This document shows, piece by piece, positions 32,776 to 40,943 of a stretch of DNA of 64,000 nucleotides. The position numbers were made by a program, and so were the translations under genes. Location of the stretch: assembly GCA_020633205.1 (NCBI GenBank), contig JACKEB010000017.1, positions 62,001-126,000 on the forward strand. The letters are read 5' to 3'. Source of the DNA: Polyangiaceae bacterium. Its GTDB lineage: Bacteria > Myxococcota_A > Polyangia > Polyangiales > Polyangiaceae. Every line of letters begins with the position of its first letter. Positions within the stretch are counted from its first letter, which is position 1. The notes under the pieces were generated by a model that was given only the letters and a program-made list of their open reading frames with translations, did not search any database and was not told where the DNA came from.

Positions 32776-34386
32776 ATGCGACGCGGTATGACGCCGGAGG
32801 CTACACAAGCGCCAACTAGCAAGGCGCGGCAACGGCGCTGGCTCGCGCTCGTCGGGGTGGCCCTCGTGGTGCTGGTAGGCGTGGGCCTGCGCTGCATCCA
32901 CCTTCGCGACCCGTTCATCGCGGACTTCCATTCCTGGCGTCAGGCCGACAGTGCCGGCTTCGCCCACGGCTACCTGATCGAGACCCTCAATCCGTTCTCG
33001 CCGCGCGCAAGCCGTCAACCCTGCGAGGTAGCGGACGCGCCTTTTGGGTTGGTCGAAGCCGAGCTACCCATTTCCGCATGGCTTAGCGCAGTGCCGCTGC
33101 GCCTGTTGGGCGTGAGCTTCCCCCCCCCGTGGTACTTGCGCTCGGTCAGCATCGTGTTCTTCGTGCTCACGGCGTTCTACCTCTACCGGCTGCAACGCCT
33201 GCTCGGCGCGAACCGATTCGAGAGCGGGTCGAGCCTCTTGGTCTTCGCCACGCTCCCGCTCGCGATCTTCTTCAACCGGACACCCCAGCCGGACGGTCCG
33301 GCGCTGGCCTTCTGCGTCGCGTTTCTGTATCACCTAGAGCGCTGGCTCACGTGGCCCACGGAAGCGCTGCCCGACTCCAAGCGCTGGTGGCAGCACCGCG
33401 ACGTGCAGCTCGGCCTGAGCGCGCTGTGGGGCGGCGGAATGCTCATGATTAAGGCTCCAAACTTGTTCATGGGGCTCCCAGCGCTCTACCTGGTGTTGAG
33501 CGCGCGGGGCGCTGCGCGCGCCGTTCGGGAGTGGCGGCTGTGGCTCTGGGGTGTATGCGTGCTCGCGCTTGGTTCCACGTGGTACTGGCATGCGCACCAG
33601 TTTCCCTGGACCTTCGGCGTGTGGGGCGATCGAGCAGAGACCAAGTTCTCCAGCTGGGCGCTGTTCAACTCGCAAGGCCCGTGGCGCACTCTCAGCGAGC
33701 GCGTCGTCTCGAGCATCGCGGGCTGGGGGGCGCTCGCCCTGGCTCTGCTCGGGCTGGGTGCGGGGCTCGAAGAGCGCCGCACTCGGCTTTACGTTGTCTG
33801 GCTGGTCGGCTTCGTCTGCTTCGTCGCCGCGGTACTCAAAGGCAACGTGACTCACGTCTACTACCAGCTGCCAGCCGTACTCCCGCTCAGCCTATTGGCG
33901 GGCAGAGGCATGACGAAGCTCTGGGACAGTGCCGCGCCACAGGCCAACTCAATGCGCGTGCCCGCGCAGCGCTGGGGCAACCGCACGCTGCTCATCGCCC
34001 TGCTCGCCCTGCATGGCTGGAACACCCAGAGCATCTTGTTCGCCGAAACCAAGCGTGGCGAGCATCGCGGATTTTACCACACGGATAATGACATCATAGC
34101 GACCGCCAGCCTGCTCAAGCAGCACTTGCCTCCAGGCGCACGCTTCGTGTCCGTCGACCGCAACCCAGCGTTCTTCTACAACTCCGAGCATCAAGGCTTT
34201 TTCACGGAGCGAACCGGGCTCTCTCAGGTCTTGAGCTGCGCAAAGGGTCGCGCTGACTACGCGTTGGTACCGATCACCTATCAGAACCAGGAGCGCCTGC
34301 TGAGCGGTAGAGTGAAGCGAGTGGGGCAAACATCGCGCTATTTGCTGTGGCAATTCACCAGCGCAGCACCCAAACAGGCGCCCTGA
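32776..34386 (+). CDS. GT39/PMT-like membrane glycosyltransferase
   Basis: The 536-residue multi-pass membrane protein resembles the PMT/ArnT group that uses lipid-linked sugars: first helix at ~22-38, then HLRDPFIADFHSWRQADS with the acidic first-loop residue, an N-terminal LEAELPISAW-like segment (VEAELPISAWLSAVPL), many helices, and a soluble C-terminal part with YYQLPAVLPLSLLAGRG. It should transfer a sugar at the periplasmic face. The frame is open back to 32590 in antisense to the phosphatase gene; ATG 32776 (or 32788) starts the basic N-terminus. Confidence 0.82.
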   Translation: MRRGMTPEATQAPTSKARQRRWLALVGVALVVLVGVGLRCIHLRDPFIADFHSWRQADSAGFAHGYLIETLNPFSPRASRQPCEVADAPFGLVEAELPISAWLSAVPLRLLGVSFPPPWYLRSVSIVFFVLTAFYLYRLQRLLGANRFESGSSLLVFATLPLAIFFNRTPQPDGPALAFCVAFLYHLERWLTWPTEALPDSKRWWQHRDVQLGLSALWGGGMLMIKAPNLFMGLPALYLVLSARGAARAVREWRLWLWGVCVLALGSTWYWHAHQFPWTFGVWGDRAETKFSSWALFNSQGPWRTLSERVVSSIAGWGALALALLGLGAGLEERRTRLYVVWLVGFVCFVAAVLKGNVTHVYYQLPAVLPLSLLAGRGMTKLWDSAAPQANSMRVPAQRWGNRTLLIALLALHGWNTQSILFAETKRGEHRGFYHTDNDIIATASLLKQHLPPGARFVSVDRNPAFFYNSEHQGFFTERTGLSQVLSCAKGRADYALVPITYQNQERLLSGRVKRVGQTSRYLLWQFTSAAPKQAP

Positions 34387-34513
34387 AGCTGCTCGAACCC
34401 TGCGCTCACACGGGAACTCTGCTCGCTGAAGTACGCTTTCGGGTTTCGAGCCGCGGGCAAATCAGTGAAACTCAGCCCGGGTTTGGGCCAGCGTTCCTCA
34501 CCCCCAAACGTTC

Positions 34514-35293
34514 ATGATGCACGCAATGCTCCTTCGTCGTTCGCTCAACGTTTCCGTCGTCGCGCTGCTGTGTAGCGCCTTCCTTAGCGTGGCGTGTGAC
34601 GATCCGCCGCCGAAGAAGAACCCGTTCGCCGCACCCAGCGACACCGTCAAGCCGCCCCCGATGGACGCGGTGCCGACCCCCAAGGGTCCAACTGAGTTCA
34701 GCGTGACTTCGGAAGGTCCAAAGGTCGGCTTCTCGCCCATCTTGATCGAAAAGCAGGACGGCAAGGAGCGCCTCGCCAAGGCGCTCGAAGAAGAGAAGAA
34801 GGACATCGACGGAAAGGACGTGCCGCTCGCAGTCGATCGCAAAGCCAAGCTCGACTGGGTGATGGCGATGTTCGAGGGCTTGTACAAGCTCGGCGCGACG
34901 CACATCGTGGTGAAAACCGAGACGCGACCCTCGTTCCACCCCACTCTGAGCTTCACGCCTCAGAGCAAGGTTTCCAGCGCGCCATCGTGTAGCGTCGTGG
35001 CCATCGTGCTCAAGGATCGCGGTACTGCCGTGTGGAAATTAGCTGGCGGCACCGCGACGAAGCGTAGCAAGGGCTTCGCGGGTCCCGACTTGAGCATGAC
35101 CGGCGAAACCATCGAGAAGCGCGCTGGCGCCTGCAAGGACTCGAGCAACATCTTCCTCTCCGCCGATGAAGGCATCGAGTGGGGCTTGGTCTACGACATC
35201 GGCGCGTCGACCAAGGAGCTCGAGAAGGTGAAGCTCGACACCTTCATCCTGCTGCAAGAGCGCCCGGTCGCTGGCCACAAAGTCGCGCTCTGA
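34514..35293 (+). CDS. Lipoprotein of unknown function
   Basis: The 259-residue product has a signal with lipobox LSVAC (Cys 28), a Pro-rich linker, and a globular domain. The part LAVDRKAKLDWVMAMFEGL followed by LGATHIVVKTETR resembles the ExbD/TolR periplasmic fold (strand, helix, strand), but there is no membrane helix other than the signal, and the similarity is weak. Two Cys (residues ~155 and ~207) could form a disulfide. A second ATG at 34517 is possible. No operon partner is visible. Confidence 0.78.
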   Translation: MMHAMLLRRSLNVSVVALLCSAFLSVACDDPPPKKNPFAAPSDTVKPPPMDAVPTPKGPTEFSVTSEGPKVGFSPILIEKQDGKERLAKALEEEKKDIDGKDVPLAVDRKAKLDWVMAMFEGLYKLGATHIVVKTETRPSFHPTLSFTPQSKVSSAPSCSVVAIVLKDRGTAVWKLAGGTATKRSKGFAGPDLSMTGETIEKRAGACKDSSNIFLSADEGIEWGLVYDIGASTKELEKVKLDTFILLQERPVAGHKVAL

Positions 35294-35501
35294 CGCTGAA
35301 CTCAACACCGTTCGATCTGACGCGATGTCAGTTTCGAGGGCGGCAAATGCGCCAGATCCCCTTTTAATTCTAGGGGGTTAGGTAATCCGCTCAGGCTCCG
35401 AACCGAACGCGGCGCGACGCACAGACCCACTACGTGCGTCGACAGTGCTGCCGTCTACGAGAATTGGCGCTCCAAGGAGTCGCCAGCATGGCGCGGCGCG
35501 C

Positions 35502-35507
35502 TATAGT
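35502..35507 (+). promoter_or_regulatory. Candidate -10 box TATAGT
   Basis: TATAGT ends 9 nt before GTG 35517 and 24 nt before ATG 35532. It supports the GTG start if the transcript is leaderless. Confidence 0.5.
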
Positions 35508-35516
35508 CCGCGCGCT

Positions 35517-36125
35517 GTGACTTTCCGAACCATGCTCCTGGGCCATCGCGACGACCACACCAAGCAGCGCATCACTGAAGCGCTCGATCGCATGGATCAC
35601 AAGGGACGCATGCTCATGATGGAGCAAGCGACGGGAGCCGATCAGCAGGCGCTGTGGGATCTATTCGAGGGCGAAGAGGCCGACGCCGACTTCTTCGTGC
35701 CGAGCGGCACGGATCCCTTGAAGGAAGTGATTCACCACGGAAAGAACACGCTGCCCGCGCACAACTTCTTTCAGAAGCGCTTCTGTCTGGCAGACGACGA
35801 GTCCGGGGACCTCTGGGGCTACAACCACCAGACCCTCGACTGGGCAACCGGCCCTGGCTACTACGTCGCCCACGCCGTGGATCGCGAGAAGGACAAGGAC
35901 GCGCCGAGCGAGTTCGTGGTCAACTACACCAGGATCCCACCGAAGAAGCCCGAGAGCTGGCCGGTGATCATCCCCAACGAGAAGAAGCTCGGCCGCTTCG
36001 TCTACGCCGGGATGAAAGACTACATGCGCAAGGTGAGCGAGCACATCTCGATTGGCCGCGCCTACAAGGGCAAGCCGATGTCCGCCTGGTTCATGCTCTG
36101 CCGCGAAGATCCAGCGGAAGAGTGA
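35517..36125 (+). CDS. Hypothetical cytoplasmic protein
   Basis: The protein has about 202 residues from GTG 35517 (197 from ATG 35532). There is no signal peptide or membrane helix. It is rich in charged and aromatic residues (QALWDLFEGEEADADFFV, DESGDLWGYNHQTLDWATG, YYVAHAVDREK) and ends acidic. The segment GPGYYVAHAV then FVVNYTRIPPKKPESWP looks like strands of a compact alpha/beta fold. No family recognised, but codon use and length make it a convincing gene. Confidence 0.75.
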   Translation: MTFRTMLLGHRDDHTKQRITEALDRMDHKGRMLMMEQATGADQQALWDLFEGEEADADFFVPSGTDPLKEVIHHGKNTLPAHNFFQKRFCLADDESGDLWGYNHQTLDWATGPGYYVAHAVDREKDKDAPSEFVVNYTRIPPKKPESWPVIIPNEKKLGRFVYAGMKDYMRKVSEHISIGRAYKGKPMSAWFMLCREDPAEE

Positions 36126-36204
36126 GCCGCACACCGAAAGCGTGACCTGGCGATCCTCACGGATCCACGCTGAAACGCTTGCTTCGCGAACCGGCCTTGT
36201 CAGC

Positions 36205-36210
36205 TAGACT
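36205..36210 (+). promoter_or_regulatory. Candidate -10 box TAGACT
   Basis: TAGACT is followed by exactly 6 nt and GTG 36217. Confidence 0.55.
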
Positions 36211-36216
36211 CCGGGT

Positions 36217-36834
36217 GTGGCGAATCCCTATCAGGCGCCCGAGGCGGATCCCGAGCTCGGCGATGAGATGGCGCCGCCCGCCTTCCTGGAGAGCTTTCAA
36301 GATCCGCTTCCTCAGACCCGGCTCGTGATCCTGGTCTGTGCGATGCAGGCGATCTTGATGGTGGTCATGGCGCTGATGGAGGCGCCGCCTGTGCGAGATT
36401 TCGGCGGGCAGACGCTGCTCGCGTGGAGCATGCCGTTTCTGCTCGCGTCGCTCGTGGCCTTCTCTCGTGTGACCACGCCCAACGCCAAGCTATTCCGCGT
36501 GGATTCGCTTGAAGCATCGCGCTACTGGCCGCTCTGGCTGGTGCTCCCCGTGGCCGGCGCGGGGATGGCCTACTGGGAACTGCGCAAAGTGGCACGGGCT
36601 AGTGGCGCCGGCTCGGCGGAGCGCTTTGCGGTGCCTTGGCTCCTCGGGCTCACCGTGTTCTTCGCGGCTCAGTTGCTGCCGTTTGGGGTACACCGCTTCG
36701 GGCTGTTCTTCCTGTTCATCGGTCAGGCCTGCCTGGCGTTCCTGGTGAAGTCCTTGCGCGACGCCCAGGTACGCCTGGTGCGCCTGGCAGCGGTGGCCCA
36801 GGTGCTCTTGGACGCCGAAGCCGAAAACGCATGA
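36217..36834 (+). CDS. Membrane protein of unknown function
   Basis: The 205-residue protein has a soluble N-terminus (MANPYQAPEADPELG, a start common in membrane proteins of this type) and about five membrane helices, including LVILVCAMQAILMVVMALM, LLAWSMPFLLASLVAF, YWPLWLVLPVAGAGMAYW and PWLLGLTVFFAAQLL. No catalytic motif is seen. It begins with GTG at leaderless distance from TAGACT. Confidence 0.8.
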   Translation: MANPYQAPEADPELGDEMAPPAFLESFQDPLPQTRLVILVCAMQAILMVVMALMEAPPVRDFGGQTLLAWSMPFLLASLVAFSRVTTPNAKLFRVDSLEASRYWPLWLVLPVAGAGMAYWELRKVARASGAGSAERFAVPWLLGLTVFFAAQLLPFGVHRFGLFFLFIGQACLAFLVKSLRDAQVRLVRLAAVAQVLLDAEAENA

Positions 36835-36896
36835 CCCACTCCCAACGCACAGCGAGTTTGGTGTGCTGCGTTTGGCACCTCGAGCGATCACGAAAG

Positions 36897-37133
36897 TCAG
36901 CGTCGAGATCGCCGAATGAGGACCAAGCCGAGGCACGCGGCACCGAGGGCTAGCCCCACCAGGGAGTGCTGAGTCGAGCCGATATCACACTTACAGCCGT
37001 CCCCCCCTGGTGGCGCGATGTCACGCGCCACCGCGCTCGAAGCGAACAGCAGCGCAGCGCTGAAGCTGATTGCGCGAAGCCGGGCAGCTCGTAGATTTCC
37101 CTGAGGATATTTGACCAGCACAGGCCCTATCAA
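36897..37133 (-). CDS. Mini-protein with MYXO-CTERM-like tail
   Basis: The product has up to 78 residues. It has a signal peptide (LRAISFSAALLFASSAVA), about 11 residues of mature sequence (RDIAPPGGDGC), and a tail with KCD, a membrane helix (LVGLALGAACLGLVLI) and RRSRR at the end. This is the layout of MYXO-CTERM sorting signals, in which an invariant Cys before the helix is used for anchoring. The TTG 37133 start overlaps the preceding stop (TTGA); GTG 37121 is an alternative. It follows a paralogue of the same design. Confidence 0.72.
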   Translation of the reverse strand: MIGPVLVKYPQGNLRAARLRAISFSAALLFASSAVARDIAPPGGDGCKCDIGSTQHSLVGLALGAACLGLVLIRRSRR

Positions 37134-37408
37134 CCTTTGCGCTGGGGCTTGTTTAGCGAGCGGCGAAAGAGCACCAAACCCAGTCCCATGAAGGCCAACG
37201 AAAGCGCAGTGTAGGTGCGGGGGTAGCCCGTCGTCTCACAGCCGCAACCACCGTCCTTCTTGGGCTCGGGATCTGGCGGTGGTTCATCCGCCAGCGCGCT
37301 GCCTGAAACCGATAGCGTTACGGCAAACAGCAAACCCGCCAGGAACCTGCCGAGAGGTTGCGTTGGTGCCCTGCGCGAGCCCACCAAGCCTGAAGAGCGG
37401 TTGAGCAT
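37130..37408 (-). CDS. Mini-protein with MYXO-CTERM-like tail
   Basis: The 92-residue product has a signal peptide ending near GSALA, a short Pro/Asp/Lys-rich mature segment (DEPPPDPEPKKDGG), a CGC motif, a membrane helix (TALSLAFMGLGLVLF) and a basic tail RRSLNKPQRKG. The GG-C-x-C, helix, RR order matches MYXO-CTERM. After signal cleavage and tail processing only about 15 residues would remain at the cell surface. ATG 37408 is preceded at 6 nt by TAAACT. It is coupled to a paralogue by TTGA. Confidence 0.75.
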   Translation of the reverse strand: MLNRSSGLVGSRRAPTQPLGRFLAGLLFAVTLSVSGSALADEPPPDPEPKKDGGCGCETTGYPRTYTALSLAFMGLGLVLFRRSLNKPQRKG

Positions 37409-37414
37409 GCGACG

Positions 37415-37420
37415 AGTTTA
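37415..37420 (-). promoter_or_regulatory. Candidate -10 box TAAACT
   Basis: On the minus strand TAAACT is followed by 6 nt and ATG 37408. Confidence 0.55.
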
Positions 37421-37426
37421 GTGGAG

Positions 37427-38803
37427 TCAGCGGACTTCGACCAGCTCACGCACCCGCTGAATGAACTGGGGGAAATCGTTGGGATCGTGGTCCTTGCGTC
37501 GCTTTGGGGCCTTACGCATGCGCACGGCGATCAAACGATCTCTGGGGAGAATCACCAAGTATTGCCCCAGGGTCCCCGATGAGTATGTCCCGATGATTGG
37601 ACCGAAGCGATACGTAACGTCAGGGACTCCGGCCTTCCACGTCAGCTCATCCCAGCGCTCGAGATCGGGATCGTCCGGGCGCAGTGCTTTGACCGCCTGG
37701 CGGTATTCGTCCGCCGTCTTGAAGCGACGACCCATCAGCGGTTTCATCTGTGCCACGAAAACCGGATCGAGCTTCGCCTTTTGCCATGCGGTAATATCTT
37801 CCGGTGTAAGTTCAAGCTCTGTGGTCTCGGGAATCAACCACCAGAGGAGGCCCAGCCGCTTGTGGTTCGGTTGCACCGGGGCAAGCTCGGTCGTCGCACG
37901 CCGCAGAAGTTCCGGGTCGATCAAGGGCTTCGCGCCAGCACCAGCCCCCCCCGGAGCGTCACCCTCGCCCAACACGAGCAGGCCAAGCTTGAGCAAGCCT
38001 GCCGCGTTGATATGAAGACCCGACATGCCGTGAGCGTGCTTGGCCTTGTCCAGGCTCCACCAGTAGCGCGTGATCCCAAGCGGCTTGAACAACCGCTCCG
38101 CAACAAAGCGGTCGGCCCGCTTTCCACTCGCCCTTTCGATCAGCCCGCTGAGCAAATTGCTCGCACTGTTGCCATAAATGAACCGCTCTCCGGGCTTGGC
38201 TTCGAGCTCTGAGTCCAGGGCGAACTGAACGAAATCTTGGCTACGGTAGATGGGGAGTGTGCTCTTGGGTTCCGACAGACCACTCGAATGGCTGAGCAGG
38301 TGCCGCACCAAGACGCGCGACTTCTCCCCGCTTTTCCAGAGGGGAAAAAAATCGGACACTGGCTGTTCGAGGCTCAGCTTACCGTCTTGCAGCAAAATCA
38401 ACGCAGCAAGCCCAAGCACGCTCTTGGTGATGGACATGCTCTGTAGGGGCGTTCCCTCTTCGTTGAGGCGCGCGAGCATGCTGCCGCCTTGCCACACAAG
38501 GAACTGATCCGTACCGAGGTCGCGAGCCTCCTGCTCCAATGCTCGCACGCTCTCCGCGTCAGCCTCCCGCGGCGACGCGGGTGCGCTCGGGGCGGCAGGT
38601 TGAGCCTCCAGTGCCGAGGGAACCGCGGGCGTCGCGCTCCGTGCCGCTTCAGGTGGAGAAGACTGTTTCCGCGCGATAACTACTGGCGAATCGACCGGAC
38701 GGGCCGCTCTAGACGCCGCGTCGTCATGGCAGGCAAACGTCGGAAGAAGGGATGCCAAAAGCACAGCCATCAACGTCTGCCGCAGTGAGTCATGCCAGAG
38801 CAC
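37427..38803 (-). CDS. Serine beta-lactamase-family (class C-like) lipoprotein
   Basis: The 458-residue product has a lipobox PTFAC (Cys 25), an Ala/Pro/Ser-rich linker to ~85, and a beta-lactamase/PBP4-type domain. SMSITK is the SxxK nucleophile motif, YGNSASN the YxN motif, and HLLSHSSGLSEP a typical neighbour strand. Family members include esterases, D-Ala-D-Ala peptidases and amide hydrolases; antibiotic hydrolysis is not implied. GTG 38803 is preceded at 6 nt by TAAGCT. Confidence 0.88.
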   Translation of the reverse strand: MLWHDSLRQTLMAVLLASLLPTFACHDDAASRAARPVDSPVVIARKQSSPPEAARSATPAVPSALEAQPAAPSAPASPREADAESVRALEQEARDLGTDQFLVWQGGSMLARLNEEGTPLQSMSITKSVLGLAALILLQDGKLSLEQPVSDFFPLWKSGEKSRVLVRHLLSHSSGLSEPKSTLPIYRSQDFVQFALDSELEAKPGERFIYGNSASNLLSGLIERASGKRADRFVAERLFKPLGITRYWWSLDKAKHAHGMSGLHINAAGLLKLGLLVLGEGDAPGGAGAGAKPLIDPELLRRATTELAPVQPNHKRLGLLWWLIPETTELELTPEDITAWQKAKLDPVFVAQMKPLMGRRFKTADEYRQAVKALRPDDPDLERWDELTWKAGVPDVTYRFGPIIGTYSSGTLGQYLVILPRDRLIAVRMRKAPKRRKDHDPNDFPQFIQRVRELVEVR

Positions 38804-38809
38804 GAAGCA

Positions 38810-38815
38810 AGCTTA
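38810..38815 (-). promoter_or_regulatory. Candidate -10 box TAAGCT
   Basis: On the minus strand TAAGCT is followed by 6 nt and GTG 38803. Confidence 0.55.
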
Positions 38816-38892
38816 GCCGCATCTGGATCGTGGGCCCAGAACGCCGGCGGCAGTCGCGTTGCGGAGCCGAGAACGTCGGTGTACGAGAGCGA

Positions 38893-39345
38893 ATGCCTGG
38901 CGGTCAGACCTTCTTCATAGTCCTCGTCGTCTTGGTGGGAGTGGTGCTGCCAGCGCAAGCCGGCATCAACGCAGAGCTACGACGAAACCTGGGGCACCCA
39001 TTCCTGGCCGGCATCGTGAACTTCGGCGGGGGGCTCGTGATCCTAGCGGTTGCTGCACTCAGCGTCAGAACCGGATTGCCGAAGTGGAGTGCAATCGCGG
39101 GCGCCCCCTGGTGGGCGTACTTGGGCGGGCTGTGCGGCGCCGCATTGGTGCTTGCCGGCGTCGTAGCTGCGCCGCGGCTTGGTGCCGCGCTGTTGATCGC
39201 CTCACTCGTGATGGGGCAGCTGGTCGCCAGTGTCGTGATCGATCACTTCGGCTTCCTTGGCTATGCCGTTCGACCCGTCACGCTCGCGAGGGTGGCGGGA
39301 GTCCTGCTCTTGGCGGGTGGTGTATTCCTTGTTCAGCGAGGTTGA
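38893..39345 (+). CDS. DMT-superfamily small permease (DUF606/YdcZ-like)
   Basis: The 150-residue protein has five hydrophobic helices and the features of the DUF606 group: VLPAQAGINAELRRNLGHP near the N-terminus, FGGGLVILAV, PWWAYLGGLCGA, and VASVVIDHFGFLG. Members are half-size transporters that work as pairs. The frame continues upstream to 38752, but ATG 38893 with GAGAG 4-8 nt upstream fits the family start. Its stop overlaps the convergent glycosyltransferase-like gene by 13 bp. Confidence 0.82.
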   Translation: MPGGQTFFIVLVVLVGVVLPAQAGINAELRRNLGHPFLAGIVNFGGGLVILAVAALSVRTGLPKWSAIAGAPWWAYLGGLCGAALVLAGVVAAPRLGAALLIASLVMGQLVASVVIDHFGFLGYAVRPVTLARVAGVLLLAGGVFLVQRG

Positions 39346-40943
39346 GTCCGATCGAGCAGGTCGAGCAAGTACGGAACGTGGTTCGCCAGACGCCAGTGTG
39401 GCGCCCAGTCGGTCTCGACGTTCAACACGTTCGGAACCGTTACGTGCTTCACCAGGTTTAGATACACCAGCTCTTCGCGGCGATCGCACGTCTCGATTTG
39501 TCCCGGATCAGCCCTCAGCTCCCGCAGTAGTGTCAGCAAATCCTGAGAAAGTTCCCTCGTCCCCTCGAGGGCCAGCTTCTCAGATGCCTCGAGGAAATGC
39601 TTTAGACGACCCGCCCGGTGCCGACGCGCGGCAGGGGTGTTGTCCGTAGCTTGCAGCAAACCTGGGAGTCGATGCAGCTGGTCGTGCGTTAGCTCGCCAA
39701 CCAGGTTTGGAGCCAGAGACTGAAGTAGGTCCCAGCGTTCAGGCGACCAGAAGTGATGCGGTCCGGTCCACGTTGGAGCGCCGAACAACAGCGGCTCCAC
39801 GAAGTTGTGATCGCGGACGCCGTGTAGACCACCTCCAACGAATGCGCCAACTGCGCGGGCGTAGAGCGGCATCAGGAAGCCCAGGACGTCTATCACCAGA
39901 ATGTCTAGGCGCTCCGTACCATCCATTTCTCCGAGCAAGCCCGCGCGATAACCGCGAGCCGACAAGGCCCTTGCCACCATCTGGCTCTCCAGGATGTCTC
40001 GCGGGGCAACTACGAGGAGTAAGTCGCCCTCGGAGCTCTGAATAGGGAACAGCGCCTCCGCAATCGCCGTGTCGTCGTCTTGGTGGCTGGAGCCGAGCAC
40101 GAACGCCGAGCGCCCGGAGAGCAGTCGTTCAAGCACGCGCCAGCGCCGCTGCCGTTGCTCATCGGGGAAGTTCGAGAACTCAGCTTGCCCCGCCTCGATC
40201 CGCTCGAACAACGCGCGCAGTGGCGCAACCGGGCCGAACTTGTGAACGGCATCGTAGCGCGCTCTGTCGCGTCTAGCCGCGTTGATGAGCTCCTCGCCAA
40301 CCACTGTCGCTCCCTCGCGAATCTGGCGTCGACCTCGAGCGTCCTGATCTTGCCACGCATGTCCCTCCCCCCGCGAGCGCACCAATTCGACTCGCTCCAA
40401 CTCGAGCTCGGTCTGCTGCCGCGTCGCGCGCGCAATCTGTTCATCCCATCGGTCGGCTTGATCCCCACTCGCGGAGGCCGCAAGCCGCAGCAAGCCAAGC
40501 CTCACCCGCACCTTGGTCTGCTCGAACTCGTTATGCATCAGGGCGCGCTGATCCACCGCGCTCTCTGCGTCGAGTTCGACACGCTGCTGCGTCGGAAAAC
40601 CAGCAATCCGGCTTGCAAGGTAGTCTGCGCGGTCGAGATCATCACCCAGCCCGCTGAGTACACGCTGAGCAATCTCCCAAAGCCTCGCGCGATCCCGCGC
40701 GGAATCAATCAACCTTGCCAGATCCCCTTCGCGCCGCAGGTGCTCCAGCTGCCGGCACTCGCGAGCAAGCCACAACCGGAGCTGAGCGGCTACCTGATCC
40801 AATGGAGCGGTCTCGGCATGGAACACAACGTCGAAGACGTCGTGGCTAGCCGCCGAGAACGCGCGTAGCCATAGACTCACGGAGTTGGCAGCGACGGCTA
40901 AGGCGTCTGCCTGCTCGCGCATCGGCCCCGACACGCTGGTCAC
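39333..40943 (-). CDS. Kdo-transferase-like protein with a non-standard N-terminal half
   Basis: Of the 536 residues the second half (~275-470) resembles the donor-binding domain of Kdo transferase WaaA/KdtA: FVLGSSHQDDDTAIAEAL, LLLVVAPRDILES, DILVIDVLGFLMPLYARA, VGAFVGGGLHGVRDHN and FVEPLLFGAPTWTGPHHF. The first half does not show the WaaA acceptor domain or its membrane anchor. It is rich in Arg, Glu, Gln and Leu and likely helical. GTG 40943 overlaps the oxidoreductase stop (GTGA). With kdsA and kdsB in the same operon, transfer of Kdo or a modified Kdo is a reasonable inference. Confidence 0.75.
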   Translation of the reverse strand: MTSVSGPMREQADALAVAANSVSLWLRAFSAASHDVFDVVFHAETAPLDQVAAQLRLWLARECRQLEHLRREGDLARLIDSARDRARLWEIAQRVLSGLGDDLDRADYLASRIAGFPTQQRVELDAESAVDQRALMHNEFEQTKVRVRLGLLRLAASASGDQADRWDEQIARATRQQTELELERVELVRSRGEGHAWQDQDARGRRQIREGATVVGEELINAARRDRARYDAVHKFGPVAPLRALFERIEAGQAEFSNFPDEQRQRRWRVLERLLSGRSAFVLGSSHQDDDTAIAEALFPIQSSEGDLLLVVAPRDILESQMVARALSARGYRAGLLGEMDGTERLDILVIDVLGFLMPLYARAVGAFVGGGLHGVRDHNFVEPLLFGAPTWTGPHHFWSPERWDLLQSLAPNLVGELTHDQLHRLPGLLQATDNTPAARRHRAGRLKHFLEASEKLALEGTRELSQDLLTLLRELRADPGQIETCDRREELVYLNLVKHVTVPNVLNVETDWAPHWRLANHVPYLLDLLDRTQPR

